64,000 nucleotides of DNA from Pollenia angustigena (lineage: Eukaryota > Arthropoda > Insecta > Diptera > Polleniidae). This document shows, in pieces, positions 11,618 through 23,017 of this stretch. The notes beneath the pieces were generated by a model. It searched no databases, was not told the origin of the DNA, and worked only from the letters and a program-made list of their open reading frames with translations. How positions within the stretch are numbered: the stretch's first letter is position 1; the number at the start of each line of letters is the position of its first letter. The position numbers and the translations under genes are program-made. The stretch covers positions 108,711,284 to 108,775,283 of the forward strand of contig OV884057.1 in NCBI GenBank assembly GCA_930367215.1. Direction: 5' to 3'.

Positions 11618-13795
11618 ATGTAATTAGGGAGCTATTCCCTAACATCAAAAGCATACAGACTCTATGACCCGAGATCAAATGAAGTAATCGAAAGAAGGGA
11701 TGTGCTTTTTAATGAAGCTGATCAAAAGGGAAATAATGATAACTTATCGTTTGATTCAGCAAAACAAAATATACATGATGTGAAGGAAAATTTGGCTGAA
11801 GTGCGTATAAACGGCAATGACTCTTGTTCAGAGGTAAAAGGTGATGATAACCAAAGTGAAGATTATGAAAGTGCTAATGATATGGAAGATTTGGAGTATT
11901 TCTTAGAAGGCGAAGATAATGTTGCTGTTGGTCCAGGTAGACCCAAGATTAAACGTACTGGAAAACGAGGTAGACCGAGAAAAGAATACAATGTTTTGAA
12001 TGCCATGATAAAAAACAGTGGTGTATTATTGCCACAAACTGTATCTGAAGCAATGAACAGCTGCGAATCAAAACAATGGTTGGATGCTATGAACGGAGAG
12101 TATAATTCATTGACAACTAACAACACATGGAGTTTGGCAGAATTGCCAATTGGGCAAAAGGCGGTAGGCTGTAAGTGGGTGTATGCAGTAAAACGAGGTA
12201 GTGTTGGTGAAATAATTAGATATAAAGCTCGGCTTGTCGCTAAGGGCTGTAGCCAAGAATATGGTGTGAACTATAGTGAAACATTTTCTCCCGTATGCCG
12301 TTTTGCAACCATAAGAATGATATTGGCGATTGCAGTAGAAAAAAAAATGTATCTTCATCAACTAGATGTTTGCACAGCTTATCTTAATAGTGATCTTGCT
12401 GATGAAGTATATATGAAGCAGCCTGAAGGGTATGTTGATAAATTTTGTCCGAACTCAGTATTGAAACTCAAAAAGGCCATATATGGTTTGAAACAGTCTG
12501 GAAGGGAATGGAATTCCAAAATAGACTCCGTATTGAAGAGCACAGGTTTTAAGAGATCAGATCATGAGCCATGTCTATATTTTATGCAAAAGGAAGGCAA
12601 GAAGGTAAGATATGTATAATTATTATTTATGTTGATGATATAATAATTGGATGTGAATCAAAAGAAGACCTGGTACGAATAAAAGCTTCAATTACGGGTA
12701 AATTTGAATGTGTGAATTCCGGCCAACTGAAATTATTTATTGGTATGAGAATAACCCGGGACGGCGAATGTGGAGCAATTTCTATCGATCACACACAATA
12801 CATACGACATTTATTAGTGCAATATGGTACGAATGATTGTAGAACGGCAGCGACTCCGTTAGACCCCGGTGTAAAGCTTAACTGTTCGGATAAAAATTGT
12901 CCCAGAACCGATCCAAAGGTATATCAATCAATGATTGGGTCACTGATGTATATCGCGTTAACAACAAGACCGGATATTCTACATTCGGTAACTCGATTGG
13001 CACAGCATAACGTAGACCCTCATGGCGAGCACCATGCTGGTGTAAAGCATGTTTTACGTTATTTGGCGAATACCACAGAAATGAGATTGAAATATGAGTC
13101 AACTGGTATACCCTTACATGGATACGTGGATGCTGAATGGGGAGGCGATACTTCTGATCGGAAATCTCATACAGGTTTCGTATTCCATCTTGCTGGATGC
13201 GCTTTCTCCTGGGAATCCAGAAAGCAAAATTCGGTGGCATTAAGTAGCACCGAAGCCGAGTATATGGCTCTATCAACAGCTGCATAGGAGGCTGTTTATT
13301 TGAAAAAACTTTTGATCGAAATTGGTTATATGGACAAATGTGATGCGGTTGTTATACATGGCGATAATCTAAGCGCCCAACAACTTGCGAGAAACCCTGT
13401 TTATCATTCAAGATCTAAGCATATTGATATAAGATACCATTTTGTACGTGAAGTTGTTGAAAACAATGAAATTCGATTAAAATATGGCTGAGTTCCTAAA
13501 CATCATAATACTTTGCAGTCAAAGTCAAAAAAGTATCATAGAGTTTAACTATATCTAGTTTGATTATTGTGTACGCATCGATATTGTTTTTAATTAACTT
13601 TGGTACAGATAACATTGTAAAACTTTTCACGGTTGCTTGGTAGAAAGCACTTAAAAAAGCGAGTTGCATTGCAACTGATGTTTTGGAACTCACCCTATGT
13701 ATCAACCGACAACATGGTGGCTGATGTCTTGACCAAGTGCTTAATGAAGGGAAAACATTGGAAGTTTGTGGATACATTGGGATTTCATTATTAGT
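11618..13795 (+). pseudogene. Ty1/copia retrotransposon pol remnant (integrase tail, RT, RNase H)
   Basis: The 3' half of a copia-type polyprotein. It opens inside the integrase C-terminal tail (YRLYDP, about 11,655). The RT domain (RVT_2) follows from about 12,060: KWVYAVK, YKARLVAKG, LDVCTAYLNSDL, LKKAIYGLKQS, and the catalytic YVDD at 12,628-12,639. A frameshift near 12,605-12,615 separates the two RT parts. RNase H (YVDAEWGGD, LSSTEAEYMAL) is broken by an in-frame TAG at 13,285-13,287, then resumes to the SKHIDIRYHF motif. A 210-bp MITE interrupts the last codons; the frame continues as STDNMVADVLTK to a stop near 13,795. Gag, protease and the integrase core are missing. Order RT-RNase H at the 3' end, after integrase, is diagnostic of copia rather than gypsy. 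Inactive. Confidence 0.9.
13486..13695. mobile_element. 210-bp MITE inside the copia pol remnant, 3-bp TSD TAT
   Basis: Ends GGCTGAGTTCCTAAACATCA and, inverted, GGGTGAGTTCCAAAACATCA. TAT flanks it at 13,483-13,485 and 13,696-13,698. Removing it and one TAT restores a continuous reading frame (K-Y-V-S-T-D), which fixes the boundaries independently of TIR inspection. Confidence 0.8.
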
Positions 13796-13837
13796 TATTT
13801 TTGTAAAAGAAAAATATAAATTTGATTTGTGGAAGGG

Positions 13838-14086
13838 TGTTGAAATTATTACACGATGGCAACTCTAATTTGTACTTCTCTATTTTTCTTTCTTCTTAAA
13901 TTAACCGTTGTGAATTACTTTTATTATTTTTATGTTTTTGTTCGACTGCTTATATGTATGTATTAATTTTTTGTTAACGTTAAGTTTTTAGTTTATTCTA
14001 AATAAACCACTGAAGTGAAAAGACGTTTTCGGAGTTCGCGTTTTATTTTTGTCAAGTAACGAAACGCTTGAATAATATTTATAACA
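13838..14086 (+). repeat. 3' LTR of the copia element
   Basis: A purine tract (GTGGAAGGG, 13,829-13,837) directly precedes TGTTGAAATTATTACA. The unit ends near ATAACA at 14,081-14,086 (TG...CA) and contains AATAAA near 14,000. The end could be a few bases further right. No 5' LTR exists in the window, so this cannot be confirmed by LTR pairing. Confidence 0.6.
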
Positions 14087-14571
14087 ACAAAACGTACGTT
14101 CGTATGCTTTTGATGTACAAGTAATATAGAAAACAAAACTTTTCCTAGCATTTTTTTTCGATTCAGTAGCATTTGGATAGCTCTATGTTTAGTGCAAAAG
14201 ATGGATTTCATCGAGTTTAAGTTTTCAAAATAAGAGTTATAAACGTGTGGTCACGAACGTACGCAAAATAGAAGTCAACTTTGGCTGACAGTAGTGAAAT
14301 GTAAAAATCTGCGCAATGGAACGGAATATTCAAAAGTGATTAATTTATTTTAAAAGTGTTAATGTAGGTCTCCATCCAGTATTTACAAAATAAAATATAT
14401 CTCTTGGTTTTTGTTTAATTGGCTTATTTACCGTTCGCAAACATACGGATCGCGAAGGTACGAATTTTCCATATGTTTTTTTATTATTATCACCACGCAT
14501 TTTCCCATAAATGTCTTCAAATTTCCTTAACAATGGAGATATTATGAAGAAAGGGTGTAAACATAACATAT

Positions 14572-16100
14572 GGGCATTTCCATGAGAATGTCAACCACGA
14601 CTCAAAATTGTTAAAACGCTTGAAACTTTTCTTTAAATATGGTAGAAAGGAAAAAGACACCCACACTTTACTATGCCGAGGGACTTATAGCTTATTACAA
14701 TTTTTAAAAAGCAAAAAATAATAGTTTTAAATCACTTTCTCATTGATTCATTTTTAGCAACTGCAATTGACAATTTTTAATATTCTGCCGATTAAATACA
14801 GATACTGGCAACCCTGGAATTAAGCATTTAAATTAATGTTACAACAACAATGAACAAGATCCATTACGAAAGAACAATTTTATACTTCGATTAGCGGTAT
14901 ATTTTTGCGTTTGTTTTGGATGCTATTCTAATGTCACGTACGTGGTGCGAAAACATCATGTATCTTTGTCATTTGAATTGGTCAGTCTTATGTATTTCAA
15001 AATAAAAGTTCAAAGCAAGATATTTGCTGCAAAAAAATATTAATCGGAATTTTTTTTAAATTGGTATAATAAAAATTTTATAAGCTTTTAAAGCTCGTCA
15101 CGTACGATATTGTTAGTACTAAAATGCAACTAAATGCATCATCTTATTATGTTGGTATTTAGTTTAAATTTGGTCAAACATTATTTTATTACAATCAAAA
15201 TCATCTTACAAAATTTTTTTGGAATCGGTCCATATTTGACCATAGCTCCCATTCAAGTGCTACTCCCGAAAACAGCTTTAAGTGCCATTACTTCCTTATA
15301 AATGTTGGTTTTTACATAAATTTCCGACAATTACTTTTACGATAGGTACTATGTCATGACAAAATTTTGTGCGGGTAGGTCCAAAATTAACCATAGGTCC
15401 CATATAAACCCCCTTCTTTAAATCGGCTAGGGGCAAACAAATCTCAAATTGATGGAGATAACTTAATAATATTCGGCACAAATAATTTTTATATAATTCT
15501 TAACCACATAGCATAGTTCTGTTCTGGCGATCTTGATTGGCCACGGGCCCCAAGTAGGGTACACTCTCAAAAATTGTTTTTTTTAATTTTATAGTGTAGG
15601 GTATCATATGGTCGGGCTTGACCGACTATACTTTCTTACTTGTTTGTTTTAAGTTTTTATATATGTACATATATTTACAAAAAATATATTTCATGCCATG
15701 TAAATACTATAAGTCTGTCACGCACGATATTACATTTTGTTCATTATAAACCATCCAAAAAAAAATTTTTTTTTCCAATTACGGATTATAAAGGAAAAAT
15801 ATGTGGTTTAATGTAAAAAATTTAAAAAAGAAGAAAAACCTCCCACAATTCGCAGATTTTCGTATTTTTTTAAATTCACCCCAAACTCACTTCCGTTTTA
15901 TGTCACGTACGATATGCACTTATTTTGCTCGATATTTTGAACAACAAGGTTCCGATTTTAATAACTTATTTTTCAAATATAGTACCCTCTAAATGAAAAA
16001 TAATGATAAAAAAAAAAAATTTCCAGTAAATACAATTTTTGCAAAATTTCTATCTCTCTGAAGGCGTACAAATGTCACGTACGATGACATGGAAATCCCC
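14572..16100. mobile_element. Nested element, TIR GGGCATTTCCATG, TSD ATAT
   Basis: Left end GGGCATTTCCATGAGAATGT; right end CATGGAAATCCCC at 16,088-16,100. ATAT stands on both sides (14,568-14,571; 16,101-16,104), and the homologous copy near 28,400 has the uninterrupted sequence. The motif GTCACGTACGAT and close variants recur at about 14,934, 15,098, 15,717, 15,901 and 16,075. A DINE-like repeat lies inside. No transposase found. Confidence 0.65.
15150..15645 (-). repeat. DINE-like repeat (AAGTATAGTCGG subfamily), reverse orientation
   Basis: It ends TGTAGGGTATCATATGGTCG, then the GTCGG...CCGAC hairpin, then TTTCTTACTTGTTT. The interior has CCATAGGTCCCATATAAAC-type segments. The left boundary is approximate. 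Confidence 0.55.
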
Positions 16101-16342
16101 ATATTTCTTGCATATAAAATAAGTATATAAAAATATCTTTAGAAGTAGAAAATACAGAAAAATATAAAATTTTCCAGTTTCCAGCCCAATTTCCTCAAGT
16201 AAAACAGCTGAGATATACTATGAAACCACTCTTTTTTAAGAACAGAGATTTTTTTAAAATAATAAACAATAAAAGACGATGATAATCAACATTTTATTTT
16301 TTCATCCTGGTAGACCATTCTGGGGAAATGCCCATATATATT

Positions 16343-16741
16343 TTTCATTGTTAATTTTTATATTCGTAGCTATTTTTCAAAAAAACAAACAAACAAAAAT
16401 TTTGGCAAATATAAGCCACATTAACTTTTTAAAATTCACGTTATTTACATACATTTTGCCAAAATAATATTAAAAAGTTTGTTTTTTTGGGAATTTATAA
16501 ATATCATTAAAAATATTCACCCTTATTGTCTTTGGCGTTTTTGCGGCGTAAACTAGTCGTTTTTTAAAAACGGTACCATGATTGGCGAAAAACGCCAATG
16601 AATACGACACTTTTCAAATCTATTACAAAAACGACGTCAAAACAGTACCGTGTTTGGCGTATTTGTCTGTCAAAAGTGTAAAAAATTGTCGTTAAACATT
16701 TCGATCGCGACATTATTAAAATTATTTGAGAAATAATTTCA
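16343..16741. other. Intergenic, short palindromes only
   Basis: GGCGAAAAACGCC (16,572-16,584) and repeated TTGGCGTnTTTG motifs are visible. No gene or bounded repeat could be defined. It could be 5' sequence of the following pseudogene. Confidence 0.35.
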
Positions 16742-16862
16742 ATGGAAGGAAATAAAATGTAAACATGCAAAAAATTTAATATCATTGAAATATAATTTAG
16801 TTTTTATGTGCTTGTGTACCTAACTCTGGTATATATTTTAGGATAAATGTCACAACTGCCGC

Positions 16863-18653
16863 CAGGCGCGGATTCAGGGGGGGTGAAATAAGGAAATTTC
16901 CCCCCCGTAATTTATAAAAATATGTTTTGTTTATTTCGATAATACAAGAATACCCATTAATATTATCTTTTTTTAATGTACACAATTTTTGGAAATCCCA
17001 GCAAGGTTTTTTTTGTTTTTTTTTTATTGAATCTCTAACGAAATTTTCAATAAGTATTTTTTTGTTTTTTTATTGAATCTAACCAAATTTTCAATAAGTA
17101 TCCAAATCTTCATCCTAATAGTTATTTATTAGCCTTAGTATTTGTAATATTTATGTACATACATATATATGAGTTATATGAAAAAAATTCCTATTTGATA
17201 ATTTTTGACGAACGCAAGGATTTGTCGGGGTAAAGCCAGATTTCCTTATCTTTAAAATATTTCAACATACAACAAAAAGTTGTTAGGGAAGAATTGTTTT
17301 GGCTTTGTTGTAAGAGCATTTGAAGAGCCTTCACAGGATATTGATTATGACACTGATGTGACAATTGATGCGATGGCACTATCATCAACAGTTCTTAAAA
17401 CTTTGACAAATTTTAGTCTTGACCTAAAAAAGTGTATAGGAGTTGGAACTGATGGGTGTCGTTTGATGTCAGCAGAAAATGGAGCTGTTAAAAAATTCTG
17501 GAAACCGCTACAAATGCGAAACAAACGCCTTGCTATTTCCCGTAAATCAGGCAAAACACGTTTTTAGTAAAGTATTTGGGAGCCAAACTCTCTAAATTAT
17601 GCGAGACAAGATGGGTGGACCGTCACGACTCAGCTTTACACTTGTCAACAAGTGTACATCATATAGTAGAAGATTTGGAAAAAATATCTGAGTGGAAAGG
17701 TAAATTTACTTCATAAAAAGCCTTATATTAAGGAACTCACTTAGAACTTTTGAATTTATTTGCGGAATAAACATATTAAGTGTGATACTTATTGTAACAC
17801 AGCCGCTTAGTATCATTTTACAAAAGCACGATATAGATCTTCAAAAAGGATCAAGCCTTATCAAAACTTTAATCATGTGCCTTGAAGAAAAAAGAAATAA
17901 AGCCGAAGAACAATTTAAAGTGATTTTTAAAAAAGTTAAAGTTATTTGCGTTCAAATCGAGGTTCCAACCTAAAAAACAAGATTTGAACGAAATAATTAC
18001 ATCCAAAATGTTGAAGATTTCTACCGAGTTGTAGGTTTCATTCTCTTATTGAATTTATTTTAGAAGATCTCAAAACACCTTTCCAATAGATATCTTTAAT
18101 ATATTGAACATACCAAAACTTCTACTCAAAGTGTAATCAAGTCATATACAGATATAAAACTTTTAAAACCACAACTCGAGATAAACACTGACATCTAAAC
18201 TTGAGCCTGAACTGTAGCATTGGCAACAAACATGGAAATTATCTGAAAATCTATCAGATAACGTTGTAGATGCTTTAATAAACTGTGATGAAGATATCTT
18301 CCCAAATCTAAGAAAAATATTTCAAATTTTCGTTTCAATGCTCTTCAGTAATGCTACGAGCGAGAGGTCATTTCCTACCCTTCGTCGAATAAAAACATGG
18401 CTCAGATCAACAATGACAAACTGAACATAGACTGTACTATCTAAATTTGCCTCACAAGGAAATCATAAATTGCTTATTTAAAAAGATTAGTTTATTTTAA
18501 TTTATATTGAATATTTTATTTAACCTTATTGTTGAGTTTTTTTAATATAATATACACAAATTGCTTTTAATAAACTTTTAAAAACAAATTTTTTTTTGTA
18601 TCATAAAAAATTTCCCCCCCCCCCCCCTAAGGCTCAAGCTGGATCCGCGCCTG
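16863..18653 (+). mobile_element. hAT element, CAGGCGCGG family, copy A, TSD ACTGCCGC
   Basis: TIR CAGGCGCGGATTCAGGGG; right end GGATCCGCGCCTG at 18,641-18,653 after a long C tract. ACTGCCGC stands at 16,855-16,862 and 18,654-18,661. Length 1791 bp, too short for a full hAT transposase. Copies B (38,260-40,069) and C (62,175-64,000+) belong to the same family. Confidence 0.92.
17190..18440 (+). pseudogene. hAT transposase remnant (copy A)
   Basis: FDE-(R/S)-D-LSG (17,200-17,230) matches the first catalytic Asp region of hAT transposases. GVGTDGCRLMSAENGAVKKF (about 17,430-17,495) is the second. The C-terminal dimerisation motif NATSERSF-TLRRIKTWLRSTM is at 18,350-18,420. Frameshifts and stops (for example TAA after LSG and TGA near 18,424) break it throughout. 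The N-terminal zinc finger part is absent. It resembles the PRKRIR/52 kDa-repressor-like branch of hAT proteins. Inactive. Confidence 0.8.
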
Positions 18654-19012
18654 ACTGCCGCACAATTTGCGAAGTAAGTAGCAATAATGGAGCAAAAACC
18701 TTTTTTGGCAAGACCTTCCAAAAAAGTTTAAGCAAAACGAATATTAAAGAGGAATGGAACACCCCATCCCATTCCGGAGAGGGTAAGATGAAGGTATAAG
18801 CCGATTTTAAATTAAAATTGAAGAAAAAACTCGCTCATAACAAAGCTGAAAGCTATGCAACAGGTGGTGGTCGGTTCAAACAAAATACATTTTCAGCTGT
18901 CGAAGAAGCAGCAATTGATTTATTAGACATGCATGATATTGTCGAACATAAAGATCCGTTTGGAATTAAGAGAAAGCGGAGGATTTCACCAGACCCAGAG
19001 ACAAATTTTGAC

Positions 19013-19014
<2 letters not shown>

Positions 19015-19058
<44 letters not shown>
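19015..19058. repeat. TA microsatellite
   Basis: About 20 TA units with one interruption, within the Myb/SANT-like pseudogene; it destroys the frame there. Confidence 0.9.
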
Positions 19059-19259
19059 ACTGACATTACCGAAATTGAAAGCCCGTGTACTTCACCTGTG
19101 ATACCACCGCTTAGAAAAAATAAAAACCAAGCGAAACTAGGGCTTTTAGAACAACAAGTAAAACTGCAAAAAGATTTATGCTTGAATTTGAAAAATAAAT
19201 TATCGGAATTGAAACGTTACACACGGAGAATGCTAAAGAGGAAAAATCGGTTTAAATAA

Positions 19260-19681
19260 GGCGGAACTCTAAAGCAAAGAGAAAAACCGAAAAGCTCATT
19301 TAGTAATACGCAAAACCGAACTAGAAATTAAAAAAAAACTTGAACTTAAAGAGTTAATAAAAAGTAAAATGATTACTTACATAAGTAAGTATGTATATGT
19401 TGAAATAAATAAAAACGCAAAACTATCCTTTTAAAATAGTAGCTTCAGCTCATAGTAAATAGAGATGTATAAAAACTTAAAGTTAACATTTTCACAAGTA
19501 AAATAATACAAAAATTTTACCAACAATTTTACTATGCGTATTATTTTTAATTCAAACACTTGTTTGGCAGATCTTTAACAGGATGGTTCAAAATAATAAT
19601 AACTACGCCAAACACAAAAAGGGTGATTATATTTTAGGTGCAGCTTATGGAAATCATTTTCTTTTCTACACAAAAAATAAG
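19260..19681. other. No recognisable feature
   Basis: AT-rich sequence after the pseudogene, with lysine-codon-rich remnants (19,260-19,370) that may be decayed 3' coding sequence. Confidence 0.4.
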
Positions 19682-20520
19682 TGGTAGACTTTCCTATCAT
19701 GTCGCTGTAAGCAAATTTTTGCGAATTTCATCTAATTTAGAAATTTTTACCGAATTTTTGCCATTCCTTATAGTTTTAGTGACTTCAAATCAATTTTATG
19801 GTTTGCTTGAAGTATTAAAAAATTTCGTGAATTTTCGCTGTTTTTGCATTTTTTTCCCGACATTTTGTTTTTTCTTAACCGATTAACGATTTCAAATAAA
19901 TTGTTTTGCTTACTTCCAAGTTTGCAATTATTCGCGAATTATAGCCACGTTCGCTGTAGAAGTTTTTAATTCCTGTAAGTTTTCTGATTCTTTACAGCTT
20001 GAACGATTTTTAATAAACAGTAGACTTTGCCATCATGTCGCTGTTAACAAATATTTGCGAATTTCCCCTAATTTAGCAATTTTTACCGGATTTTTGCCAT
20101 TCCTTATAGTTTTAGTGACATAAAATAAATTTTATAGTTTGTTCGAAATATGAAAAAATTTCGCGACTATTTTTGCAAAACAAATTTTATATATTCCGAC
20201 AACTTGTTTTTTAAGCGATCTAGCGATTTCAAATAAATTTTACGGTTTTTTTCCAAGTTTGCAATTTTTCGTGAATTTTAGCCATGTTCGCGATATAAGC
20301 GATTTTGTCCTGTGGTTCTTTAGAGTTTTAACGATTTTTAATAAATAGCCGCTGTTTGCAAATTTTTGCGAATTTCCGCTAATTTAACCATTTTTACCGA
20401 ATTTTTGCAATTCCTTATAATTTTAGCGACTTTTAATCAATTTTTTATCTTGTTTGATATATGTATTAAAAATTTTCGCTATGTTTGCATATTTTCAGAA
20501 TTTTTGAAATTCTCGCTAGA
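19682..20520. repeat. Three diverged tandem units of about 320-340 bp
   Basis: The phrase GTAGACTTTCC/GCCATCATGTCGCTGT...TTTGCGAATTTC...CTAATTTAG recurs at about 19,683, 20,023 and 20,345, followed each time by TTTTTACCGAATTTTTGCCATTCCTTATAGTTTTAG. The third unit is truncated. The sequence contains many TTTTTGCGAATTT-like half repeats. Confidence 0.7.
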
Positions 20521-21040
20521 CTAGCAAAACCTAAATGGGGTTTTGTTAGTTTCGAAAGTACTTTAAGTCGTTTCACACGAGAAGTAGTTTGCACTCGATG
20601 ACAGTGTTCGTTAAATATACTAATTAATTAACAAAGATGCCACCTAATTGAAATTTTTAGCTATGTTGTTAAAATTGAGTAGCTGAATTGCTGTATTGTT
20701 TCTGTAAGCAATAAACTGTGCCGGTAAAATTAACCTTAACGTTAATCGCTATTAAAAGTTAGAGAATTCCACTACAGGCCAAAACATAAGTATGTATTAC
20801 AGTTATTAAAAAAACCCTTGAGAGAATGAAGTTCAAGAAAAAGTTATAAGCCTAATGTACAGAAATGAGGCTATCAGCGCAGAAGTGGTGTAACCCCAGA
20901 CTACTTTTTAGGAGATAATGAGGAGTTAACACTACTCTTGCACTGTAGTACTTGGTTGTAACGGATCGTGCAAAAACTATGTTTCTAGCGCCATCTGCTT
21001 TGAATACAAACAGTTGGCTTACTCGACTATTGCACTGTAA
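20521..21040. other. No recognisable feature
   Basis: Ordinary AT-rich intergenic sequence. No TIR pair or convincing frame. Confidence 0.4.
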
Positions 21041-21182
21041 GTGCTGGTTCACACACGTTAAGTTTGACTCTTCAATTCTTGATCTTTTAGGAGAGAAGGG
21101 AAAAGAGAATGCCATTTCCTTTCCCCTCTCTTATAAAAACTCAAGACTTGACGAGTCAAACTTGAAGTGTGTGAACCGGCAC
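21041..21182. mobile_element. 142-bp hairpin MITE, TSD TAA
   Basis: GTGCTGGTTCACACAC at the left and GTGTGTGAACCGGCAC at the right are inverted; the arms extend inward (AGTTTGACTCTTCA / TGACGAGTCAAACTT) to a GAGAGGGGAAAG-type centre. TAA flanks at 21,038-21,040 and 21,183-21,185. Its organisation resembles the MITEs at 33,206 and 62,037. Confidence 0.8.
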
Positions 21183-21185
21183 TAA

Positions 21186-21613
21186 CGAACAGGGCAAATA
21201 ACATACATAAGTATCTAACACCAGAACCGTAACCAAATTAAATTGTGGGTTAAACTACTTCTGCGTTGATAGTTCAAATATTTTAATGCTTGTATACCCC
21301 ACACAACACTATTTAGAGAAAATGTGTACTTTATTTAAGGCTCATGGGCAGTTATGGGCCCGGCAAAACAAGATTATGTTACGATTGTAAGATCCATAAA
21401 GTTCAATATGACGACAAATATAAAAATATAACGCAAACAAATCAAAATAAGTAAATTTAACTAAAAAACATATCGCACTTGTTCATTAATGGATACTGTA
21501 TTAACTCAAAACTTAAAAATATTCAGTAGAAGCAAAACAATTTTTAGTTTTACATTAAAGGCATATGGGCAAATCCCAGAAACAGTCCACCAACCAAAAA
21601 TTTTTCAAATTAT
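21186..21613. other. No recognisable feature
   Basis: About 430 bp of AT-rich intergenic sequence; nothing could be supported. Confidence 0.4.
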
Positions 21614-23017
21614 TTTTATACCCTCCACCACAATTAGTTGTGAAGAGGGTATATTCAGTTTGTCATTCCGTGTGAAACTTTTTTACTATTCATCTCAGAC
21701 CCTATAAAGTATATATATTCTGGGTCCTTGAGTAATTTTAAGTCAATTTAGCCATGTCCGTCTGTCTGTCCGTCTGTTGAAAACACGCTCACTTTCGAAA
21801 AACTCAAAAGAAATCAACAAACTTGGTGTCAAATTGCTTGTAGTTACCCTAAGCAGTTTGGGATTGAAATTCAGCAAAATCGGTTCAATAGGATCTGAGC
21901 TATGAATCAAAATGTGGAACCACCACCTAAAAAAAATTGATAATTTTGTTACAAAAACTAACATAAATGGTGGAAAAATGCACAGAATGATATAAGATTT
22001 CGCAGCAATTCATTTTATTCAACTGGAAATCACGCTGTGAAATTTCGTGAAGATCCGTCAATAATTTACCCTAGGCCCCATATAAGCCCTACTCCCGGAA
22101 AACAGTATATTAAGCCTAAAACCCTAACTAACAATGCTATCATTACAAATTTTGGCAAGTCACAGTTACATAGGACTAGAAATTAAACTGTTAAGTTTCG
22201 TGAAGATCGGTCCATAATTTACCATAGGCCCCATATAAAACCTACTTCCGGAAAACAACTTAGTACGCCTAAAAACGTAAAAAATAATGCTATCATAACA
22301 AAATTTGGTACATCAAAGTTTTATTGGACAAGAAATAAAACTGTGTAATTTCGTGAAGATCGGTCCATAATTTACCCTGGGCCCCATATAAACCCTACTC
22401 CCGGAAAACAGTTTAGTACGCCTAAAACCGTAAAAAATAACGCTAGCGTAACAAAATTTGGTACGTCACAGTTTTTTAGGACAAGAAATAACACTGTGAA
22501 ATTTCGTGACGATCGGTCCATAATTTACCTTGGGCTCCATATAAACCCTACTACCGGAAAACAGTTTAGTACGCCTAAAACCGTAAAAAATAATGCAATC
22601 ATAACAAATTTTGGCTCGTCACAGTTTTATAGGACTATAAATGATACTGTGAAATTTCGTGAAGATCGGTACATAATTTACTCTAGGCCCCATAGAAACC
22701 CTACTCCCGGAAAAGAGTTCAGTACACCTAAAACCATAACTAATAATGCTATCATAACAGAAATTGGTACGTCACAGTTTTAAAGGACTAGAAATGACGC
22801 TGTGAAATTTCGTGATGATAGGTCCATAATTTACCCTAGGCCCCATATAAACCCTTCTACCGGAAAACAGTTTGGTTGCCTTAAACCATAATTGATAACA
22901 AATCGTCACAGTTTAAGATTATAATAACATCATACAAATATTACTCCTTAAACATTCGAACTGTCGGTGGAAGGTATCAAAGATTCGGCACAGCCGAATA
23001 TAGCACTCTAACTTGTT
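21614..23017 (-). repeat. DINE-1/mini-me-like element with internal 153-bp array
   Basis: In reverse orientation it runs from AACAAGTTAGAGTGC (23,003-23,017), the hairpin ATTCGGCTGTGCCGAAT, through a tandem array, to the GACGGACAGACAGACGGACA tract (21,757-21,776) and TATACCCTCCACC near 21,618. This order (terminal hairpin, tandem array, GTCY-type microsatellite) matches what is known of DINE-1/mini-me elements, which derive from Helentrons. Non-coding. Confidence 0.75.
22030..22880. repeat. Tandem array, 153-bp monomer, about 5.5 units
   Basis: The anchor TTTCG of AATTTCGTGAAGATCGGTCC starts at 22,043, 22,196, 22,349, 22,502, 22,655 and 22,808: five consecutive spacings of exactly 153 bp. 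Each unit also has CCATATAAACCCTACTCCCG and TAATGCTATCATAACAAA segments. Units appear roughly 85-95% alike by eye. Diverged units of the same spacing occur at 40,340-40,860. Confidence 0.9.

Larger units (their letters stand above)
14087..16338 (-). mobile_element. TIR element (GGGCATTTCC family), copy 1, cut by copia and by a nested element
   Basis: Sequence on both sides of the nested element (14,090-14,571 and 16,101-16,338) is the reverse complement of the shorter copy at 28,166-28,903, including TTCGTACG-type CGTACG motifs near 14,092 and 14,262. Its right end is GGGGAAATGCCC at 16,331-16,342. The left end appears lost where the copia LTR begins. Confidence 0.6.
16742..19259 (+). pseudogene. 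Myb/SANT-like (PIF/Harbinger-type or Zeste/NAIF1-like) DNA-binding protein pseudogene split by a hAT
   Basis: A short N-terminus (TTAAQFAK-like, ending at 16,862) is interrupted by the hAT element and resumes after its target duplication at 18,654. It continues through VAIMEQKPFLA, then DFKLKLKKKLAHNKAESYATGGG (18,800-18,870) and EEAAIDLLDM (18,907-18,940). This series, a Myb/SANT module followed by K-rich helix and TGGG then an EE...DLL motif, is typical of the Myb-like protein that accompanies Harbinger transposases and of related insect genes. A TA repeat at 19,015-19,058 shifts the frame. The tail (LEQQVKLQKDLCLNLKNKL) looks like a coiled coil and stops at 19,257-19,259. In-frame stops occur near 18,672, 18,735 and 18,797. 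Whether it is a host or a transposon gene cannot be decided. Confidence 0.6.

Noticed and set aside
12878..13285. 135-codon minus-strand frame
   Set aside because: Complement of the copia RT/RNase H coding strand.
18596..18799. 67-codon frame with a proline run
   Set aside because: The proline run is the C tract of the hAT end; the frame crosses the element boundary by chance.
22030..22880. Regular repeats resembling a CRISPR array
   Set aside because: Monomers are 153 bp with no constant-repeat/variable-spacer pattern, and the genome is eukaryotic.
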